Shown here: positions 57,772 to 64,000 of the stretch, piece by piece
How positions within the stretch are numbered: the first letter of the stretch is position 1
Layout of the letters: every line of letters starts with the position of its first letter
From: Ganoderma boninense
Lineage: Eukaryota; Basidiomycota; Agaricomycetes; Polyporales; Polyporaceae
Direction of reading: 5' to 3'
Assembly (NCBI GenBank): GCA_002900995.3
Contig: CM035307.1
Location: 3,410,001-3,474,000 of the forward strand
Length of the DNA stretch: 64,000 bases
Translations under genes and position numbers: made by a program
Notes under the pieces: generated by a model
What the model was told of the DNA's origin: nothing
Databases searched by the model: none
Seen by the model: the letters and a program-made list of their open reading frames with translations, nothing else

Positions 57772-59561
57772 ATGGTTTCTGCTCGAGACGTCCGCGATTT
57801 GCTCGGTCGGGTCCGGTGGTTCAACCTTGCCATCCTCACCGTTACCCCTGCAGTCGGAGTGTATGGCGCATATACAACGCGATTGCGTTTGGAGACCCTG
57901 ATGTGGTCTGTCACGTACTACGTGATTTCCATGCTTGGTAAGTGCACTTCCTTGCCGCCTCGCACACGGAGCGCTAGAGCCGACGACCCACAGGTATTAC
58001 CGCGGGTGAGTGTACCGTCGTCTGTTGGCGGAACAAAATTGAAGACGTACGGGGTCTTAGGATACCATCGACTATGGTCCCACAGGTCGTACAACGCTAG
58101 CCGACCGCTGCAATACCTCCTTTGCCTCATGGGTGCCAGCGCTGTCCAAGGCTCCGTTTACTGGTGGGCCCGGGGCCACCGGTCACATCACCGATACACC
58201 GACACGCCCCTCGACCCGTACGACGCCAGCCGCGGTCTACTGTATACGCACATAGGGTGGATGCTCGTCAAGCCGACGGTGAGGCCCGGACCGGCGGACA
58301 TCAGCGACCTCAAAAAAGACACGGTCGTGCAGTGGCAGCACCGATGGTATTTCGCAATCATCCTGGTAGTGGGCTACGCGCTCCCCGCGGTCGTCGCAGG
58401 GCTCGGGTGGGGCGACTGGTGGGGAGGTTGGTTTTACGCCGGAATGTGGCGTATCACGTTCGTCCACCATGTAAGCGAACGGTCGTTCAGCGCGCCAAAA
58501 CGTTGAAACGCTGACGGACGCGCACTCACGCTTTGTTCTCGATGCGTCCCCGCAGTCGACCTTCTGCATCAACTCTATTGCGCATTATTTGGGGGAGAGC
58601 CCCTTCGACGACCGAAAAACGGCGCGGGACCACTTCTTGTCAGGTGAGTGTGTTGCATTGGCGAACGGCTCACCGGTTGTGGTTTTGGCACGATGCTGAC
58701 CGCTGTGTTTTTCCACCCTCTTCCCCCCTTGCTCTTTGCCTGCCCTCTGTGATATGCGATACGACATAACCCGTGGATGCACGCACGCACGCACGGCATC
58801 ACCCAGCGCTCCTCACGATGGGTGAGGGGTATCACAACTTCCACCACCAGTTTCCGATGGACTACCGGAACGCGATAAAGTGGTACCAGTTCGACCCGAC
58901 CAAGTGGTTCATCGCGGTGTGCGGCACGCTCGGCCTGGCGTCGCACTTGCGCGTGTTTCCAGAGAACGAGATCCGCAAGGGCGCGCTCGCGATGCAGCTC
59001 AAGAAGCTCAAGAAGGAGCAGGACGTCATTCGCTGGCCAGCCCAAGTGGACGACCTGCCCGTCGTGAGCTGGGACAAGTGTGAGTGCCCGCCCCCGGTCT
59101 CAGATCGGCGTCCTTATATCAGAGCTGACGGGTGACGGATGGCGGCTGTGGCACGGATGCGCTGTCGATGAATGCGCGGGCTCTGGCCTTTGTCTCGGAC
59201 TCGGACTCGGCGTGGCGTGGGACACGAAGTCAAGAAGGAGTCGGAAGAGCGCGTGCTCGTGATTGTGTCGGGCTTCATCCATGATGTTGGCGGATTTTTG
59301 GACGAGCATCCCGGAGGCAGGGCGCTGCTCGTCGGACAGCGGGGAAAAGACGCGACGGCTGCGTTCTGCGGTGGCGTGTACGAACACAGCAATGCCGCGC
59401 ATAACGTACGTCTTGCTCGTCTTCCTTGGTGTGCGTGCAACTCATCGGCTTCCCGGCAGCTGCTTTCCATGATGCGCGTGGGCGTGTTGCATGGAGGGGT
59501 CGAGCATGTGAAAGCGATTACCCCTGGCGAGAGGCTGAGGATTGTCGAACGACTGAATTAA
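57772..59561 (+). CDS. OLE1: Delta-9 acyl-CoA desaturase with C-terminal cytochrome b5 domain (OLE1 type)
   Basis: ER membrane enzyme that puts the first double bond into stearoyl- or palmitoyl-CoA. From the ATG at 57772: RVRWFNLAILTVTPAVGVYG and a hydrophobic helix. A 12-nt micro-exon (57994-58005) supplies GITAG before YHRLWSHRSYNA (first histidine box HRLWSH). The second box is GHRSHHRYTD and the third GEGYHNFHHQFP. Between them lie VYWWARG, WQHRWYFAIIL and FCINSIAHYLGESPFDDRKT. The C-terminal cytochrome b5 domain reads VLVIVSGFIHDVGGFLDEHP then GGRALL with HPGG, and the second heme His is in GVYEHSNAAHN. The stop is at 59561. The b5 domain gives electrons to the di-iron centre, as in yeast Ole1. 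A short upstream coding exon cannot be excluded. Confidence 0.92.
57994..58005 (+). other. 12-nt micro-exon next to the first histidine box of the desaturase
   Basis: gtattaccgcgg sits between a gacccacag acceptor and a gtgagt donor, giving G-I-T-A-G before YHRLWSH. It restores the conserved sequence that joining the outer exons alone would lose. Confidence 0.8.
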
Positions 59562-59715
59562 CGAACAGGATAGAGAGGTCTCAAGAGCATCACCCCGCAG
59601 GGGGTGAATTTTCCCTCGGTCATGGTTACCGTCTGGCTTGCCGTTATCCGCATTCATGACTTTGTATTTTTTGCTACGGGCTGTAACGGTATGTAAGTAC
59701 TCACGACTCGATGAA

Positions 59716-60654
59716 CTATTGTACAACTACCGCTTGAGCGGACTGTGGGGCTTCGTCCGATTTCCAGTTTCCCGTTGCTGCGTCTGTCGACGAGTAATAC
59801 AACCGGCTGGCGACTTCTCCTACGACCCAGTCGAGCCCTTCAACGAGGTTTTGTCCTGTCATCGCGCTGCACGGCAGGATCCGCCATTGATGCGTGTGGA
59901 TCGACTGGAGGTCGAGAGCCTGGTACGTGTGAGCGATAGGGCACAGGGGTGCGAACAAAGCGGTACGAACATCGCGGATCTCGAGGCTTGACATAGACCC
60001 TTGGATATCCTGCTTGTTGGCGAACACGAGGAGGGAGGCTCCGGCTAACCGCTGGAGATCTGACATGAGGAAATGCGACGTGTAGGATCCGAAGATGGAG
60101 TGCGGCATACATCCTCTTGTAGCAAGCTGTGAAGCTCCTCCTTGCAGTCTTGCATGCGCATGCGGTCTCCAGAGTCGACGACCCAGACCAGCGCGTCTGT
60201 CTGCTCGAAATAGTTCCGCCAATAAGGCCGGAGAGTGCGTTGGCCACCGACGTCCCCTAATGACGAGGCGCGTCAGGCAAATCTTTGTCGGACATGAGGC
60301 AGGAAAAAAGAGCAGGGCGGACAGATGTTCAGGGTGTATCTGTGGGAAACGGGGAAAGTTTGTCAGACACGGGGCTGCGCTGTGGCAGCAAATTACGTCC
60401 GTCGCTTACTTGCCGTGGACGAAGGTCTTGATGTTGAAGCCGAGCGTAGGGCTGATGCCCATGATGTCCTCGCCATTGAGCTTCTTGAGGATGGTCGTCT
60501 TCCCTGCGTTGTCCAGACCGCTAACCATAACCATCGCGATCGGCGTCAATGGATGCATAGGACTTGACTACCTTGGGGGCTGGGCCTACAGGAATAGGAT
60601 ACGCATTTCCTTCTCCTTCTGCCTGTTCTTTCGGATGATGGTCAGCAGGCCCAT
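59716..60654 (-). CDS. ARL2: Small GTPase ARL2 (Cin4/Alp41 type)
   Basis: ARF-like GTPase that works with tubulin cofactors in tubulin folding and microtubule dynamics. The start at 60654 reads [20 protein letters not shown]. After an intron the P-loop [13 protein letters not shown] appears, then [20 protein letters not shown] (switch I). A 17-nt micro-exon (60323-60339) gives YTLNI and one base of Trp, and the next exon starts [20 protein letters not shown] (switch II). [34 protein letters not shown] (NKQD) and [17 protein letters not shown] (SA motif) follow. MGLL lacks the ARF-type extended myristoylated helix, and the EKEMRIL segment is typical of ARL2. All joins are in frame; stop at about 59716. 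Complete, about 190 residues. Confidence 0.93.
60323..60339 (-). other. 17-nt micro-exon in ARL2
   Basis: On the minus strand atacaccctgaacatct lies between a cccacag acceptor and a gtccgc donor. It completes Lys, encodes Y-T-L-N-I and starts the Trp of WDVGGQ. Confidence 0.75.
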
Positions 60655-62215
60655 GGCGTGTGCAAGGGCCGGTGGTCTCAGAGGCACGCGATGGTCGTCG
60701 TGAGCGACAGAGGAAGCCGAGGGGAAGCTTCAACAAGGATCGGCGCCGGGGTCGCTTGTGGGCCGTGGCGCAACCAGCAAGCGCTGGCGGTACCGAACGG
60801 GCGTCTATCTCTAGCTCTCCCGCACCGATGCCCTGATGCCGGCCGGTTGAACTGACGAGTCCAAGGATTTATTTCGTCAAGCCCATCCATGCCTGCTTCG
60901 TCGCTTCATGATATCGCTACTCCCTACTAGACGTAATTTCTGAAAGCAAAAACATGCTTTCTTGGAAGCGGACATCAAGTTGCCAGTGGACCACTTGTGT
61001 CCCTCCGAGTCGGGTCAAAACATTGATACTGTACAAGCACCCACACGGGCTCAACATTTTCAATGAGAACGTAATGTCGGACTAAGACGTTTGGAGTACC
61101 ACAGATAAACATCCGAACTGTCTTGACACCCCAGGGAGTGACGGTCGCTGCCCGGGGCCCGAGTGTCATTTCGACAACGTCCTTTGGACGTCAATATGGT
61201 CGAGACGGGCAGCTCGTCAAGGTTCAGAGCTGCTCAGAGTCGTGTCTGTACGTACAGCGGGGGTTCTGGATCTTCCGGTAGCTGTTGTCGCATCGTCGCC
61301 TGGTTATCGCGAAGCGAATGGTGGATTCATCGAGGCCAGCCGACAGGGCCAGACTAGATCGAGACCGACGTCTCTTTGCCGGCCGGAAGGACTTTGGGCC
61401 TGGAGAGGCAAGGTCGTCATGGAGTCTGAGATCCAGTGATCAGTCGGCTTACCCAAGGGTCGTATAGATGCAGACAATCTGGGCACATATATGGCCATGG
61501 GAACCTGCAAGTCGGCAAGCCGGAATAGGTGTCGTCAATATCAAAGTCGAAGCCGATCTGGAGGGAAACCGCACCAGGAGTCAAACATACACGACCCTTA
61601 TCGTACTTGGCGACATGGTCTAGAAGAATGGTCCGCCATACGCCTATTACACACTGAGGCGTGGATTCGCGAAGATTGACGACTCGGACGTGGTGAAGGT
61701 GAAATGGGCTGGAATGGAATCTTCCTGTCGCAACCACCGGGTTGACCATGCGAAATATCCAATGGGGAATGAAAATCATCCGGCGTAGTTAGTAATGACG
61801 TATCTGTAGGTGGAAATGTGCTTATACACTTCGCTGTCGGCGGAGGAGTCTGGCCGGGAGCAAAATGAGTATTCTACTAAGAGTGAAGCGTCTAACCTTA
61901 AATAATGACGCGCGAAGATCGCAAACGTTGGACTGGGGAATACAAAGCTGAGTAGGAGGCCCCGCAAGGCCTAGAGGACAGGCACTCATCGATCGGTGTG
62001 GTTAAGCAGAGACTTACATTTTGAGAGCCGCGCTGCAGTCTAGTGGCTGAAGCGCCCATAACACCTGTGCCGGCTCCGGGCCTCTGCCGCTGCGGCACTC
62101 TGACAAAATCCCAGTCAAGGTTCCTTCCCTTCCCTACTTCCTTCCCTGTGGAATCCTCGAGCTCCCTTGCTCGAAAATCACAGCAAAAGTATCTCAGCAG
62201 TTACCGTATCTCGCG
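60655..62215. other. Divergent region between ARL2 and eIF5B
   Basis: About 1.56 kb. It must hold both promoters. A minus-strand open segment at 61417-61779 (listed separately) is the only hint of a gene. Otherwise nothing is seen. Confidence 0.45.
61417..61779 (-). CDS. Possible coding segment of unknown function (weak)
   Basis: A 120-codon minus-strand frame, MIFIPHWIFRMVNPVVATG to the 3' end near LHLYDPWVSRL, has a fairly protein-like composition (IGFDFDIDDTYSGLPTCRFP). Part may be an intron (gtatgt ... ctccag near 61560). It has no recognised motif and no clear partner exons, so it may be chance or a decayed gene. Confidence 0.2.
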   Translation of the reverse strand: MIFIPHWIFRMVNPVVATGRFHSSPFHLHHVRVVNLRESTPQCVIGVWRTILLDHVAKYDKGRVCLTPGAVSLQIGFDFDIDDTYSGLPTCRFPWPYMCPDCLHLYDPWVSRLITGSQTP

Positions 62216-64000
62216 ATGCCTCCGAAAAACAAGGGCAAAAAGGGAAAGAAGCAGGACGACGACGACTTCTGGTTCGCAGCCACCTGCCTCACTCCAATCA
62301 ATTCCTGCTCACATCTACGCTCGCATCTAGGGAGAATGCTGGGACCTCTGTAGCAGGAAACAATGCCGACGCTCCCGTAGATGCCGGCGAGGCATCAGAT
62401 GGCGACTTCAAGCCCAAGGGTAAAGGCAAGGCGAGCGGCATCTCCGCCTTCGCTGCCCTTGGTTTGGAGGAGCCTTCCATGGATGAGGATGGTGATGAGG
62501 ATTTCGGTGGATTGATGGTACGTTACAACATTTTCTAATTATTCGGCCCAACAGCGGCTTAGAAAATCCCCTCGGGTCGATAGTCTGCCATCAAGGCCTC
62601 GAACAAGAAGGGCAAGAAGGAGAAGAAGAAGGATAAGCGGGGCGGGAACGATGTCACGTTTGAAGATGGCCCTCCGCCAGGGGAGGGCTCGGATACGGAA
62701 GCTGCGGCGGCGAAGGGAGACATCAGCGCTCCCAAGTCGGGCGTACAGATGACTGCCGAGGAGCTCGCAGACGAGGAGTGGGGTCCTGTGAAGAAGGACA
62801 AGAAAGGGAAGAAGGGGAAGAAGAAGGGAAAGGCAGCTCATGATGACGAGGAGGAAGAAGAGGAAAAGCCTGGTGCGAAATATTCCAGCAGTTTATTCGT
62901 GGACAGAATGAGCTGATTGCCCATGGTATGAAGGCGAGGCTCCGGCAGCACCGGAGAAGGCCTCACCATCGCCTGCACCCCCTGCGGATAAGGACGAGGA
63001 TGAAGAGGCTGCAGATGATGGTGCACCAAAACTCTTGTCCAAGAAGGAGAAGGAGAAGCTGAAGAAGGAACGAGAAAAGGTGCGTCTGCAGTATCACTCT
63101 GATGGAATCGCGGAGTCTTCATGGATACACAACTAGGCCAAGAAGAAGGCCCAAGCAGCGGCGAAAAAGGCTGCTGCTACTGAGGGCGGCGAGGAGGCGG
63201 CAGCACCGGCACCCGCTCCTGAAGCTCCCGCCGCGGACGCTGAAGATGACGAAGACGAAGGTGCAGGCGGTGGAGGTGACAAGAAGAAAAAGAAAAAGAA
63301 GAAGGCGAAGAAAGAGGAGGAGCCTGCGCCCGCTCCAGCCGCTGCCAAGAAGAAGGGCGGGGCTGGTATCAGCGCGCTCAAGGCGATGATGGAGGAGAAA
63401 AAGCGGCTGGAAGAAGAGGCACGGCGGAGAGAAGAGGAGGAGCGCAAGAGGATCGAAGAGGAGGAGAGGAGAGCAGAGGAGGAGGAGCGGAGGAAGGAGG
63501 AGGAGAAGCAGAGGAAGAAGGAGAAAGAGAAGGTACGTTCTTATTATCAAACATCCTTTATTGCCATTCATGTCCTCATGTATGTTCCATTCGCTGGCAG
63601 GCCAAGCGCGAGCTTGCGAAGAAAGAGGGCCGCCTTCTCACAAAGAAGCAGAAGGAGGAGCAACGTGCGGCGGAGCTACGCAGGCAGGCCCTTCTCGCGT
63701 CAGGCGTGCAAATCGAGGGCTTGCAGCAGGGCGGCGCTGCAGCGGAAAAACCCAAGCGCGTCGTCTACGACAACCGCAAGAAGAAGAAGGGTCCTGCCAG
63801 CGCCGCAGGCAGCAGCGTTCCTGGCACTCGCGATGCTTCTCCTGTCCGCGAAGAGCAGCCTGCCGCCCCCAAACCCGCTCCTGCTGCTCCTGCTACTCCC
63901 GAGCCTCCGGCAGAGGAGGCGGACAAGGATGAGGACGTCAAGGATGACTGGGAGGCTAGCAGTGACGACGAGGACAAGAAGGCCGATGGCGTAAAGGACT
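62216..64000 (+). CDS. FUN12: Translation initiation factor eIF5B, N-terminal part (cut by the window end)
   Basis: GTPase for ribosomal subunit joining. Only the N-terminal tail is inside the window. The start at 62216 reads MPPKNKGKKGKKQDDDDFW. Further exons give GISAFAALGLEEPSMDEDGD, ASNKKGKKEKKKDKRGG, VQMTAEELADEEWGPVKKD, LLSKKEKEKLKKEREK, AKKKAQAAAKKAA, GISALKAMMEEKKRLEEEAR, AKRELAKKEGRLLTKKQKEE and RRQALLASGVQIEGLQQG, followed by RVVYDNRKKKK. Alternating Lys-rich and Asp/Glu-rich blocks and the segment LLTKKQKEEQRAAELRRQALLASG are typical of the eIF5B tail before the GTPase domain. The GTP-binding domains lie beyond 64000. At least six introns are seen. Function is confidently assigned, but the gene is partial. 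Confidence 0.88.

Overview
This window is nuclear DNA of a filamentous basidiomycete, most likely an Agaricomycete; finer placement (for example Polyporales) is a guess. Nearly every gene is cut by many short introns of about 45-80 nt with GT..AG ends. Genes lie on both strands with short gaps. The gene set is purely eukaryotic: RAD16, Unc-104-type kinesin-3, IMP3, Tad2, eIF5B, ARL2, PNUTS. No rRNA, tRNA, CRISPR array, prophage or complete transposon was recognised. Exon boundaries were worked out by eye from splice signals and reading frame, so they are predictions.

Left part (1-25.5 kb). A mitochondrial IF3-like factor runs off the left edge. Two tandem FAD-dependent monooxygenases and a prolyl oligopeptidase follow on the minus strand, then an FLX1-type mitochondrial carrier, a tRNA adenosine deaminase (TAD2), a cytochrome b5/acyl-CoA dehydrogenase fusion and a RAD16-type DNA repair ATPase. 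Next comes the most unusual locus: two divergent, almost intronless genes. One encodes a GDP-mannose-3,5-epimerase-like domain joined to two glycosyltransferase-like domains and C-terminal membrane helices. The other encodes a SAM methyltransferase joined to a GT8 glycosyltransferase. Together they carry five predicted catalytic domains and look like a compact system for making a methylated, possibly L-galactose-type glycan.

Middle part (25.5-47.3 kb). A WWM1-like WW-domain protein, an HMG-box protein with an apparent 1-base frameshift, a PNUTS (PP1 nuclear targeting subunit) homologue, a LIM-domain-binding co-regulator, kinesin-3 and the U3 snoRNP protein IMP3. IMP3 has an unusually long intron that holds an inverted repeat.

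Right part (47.3-64 kb). Two paralogous type II membrane proteins with a GT-B-like C-terminal half share the same intron pattern and lie 3.8 kb apart. A repeat-like 2.5 kb spacer, a delta-9 fatty acid desaturase with a C-terminal cytochrome b5 domain, ARL2 and the 5' part of eIF5B follow.

A recurring theme is micro-exons of 11-19 nt placed inside signature motifs: Walker A of RAD16, the P-loop of kinesin, the WW core, the first histidine box of the desaturase and the WDxGGQ motif of ARL2.
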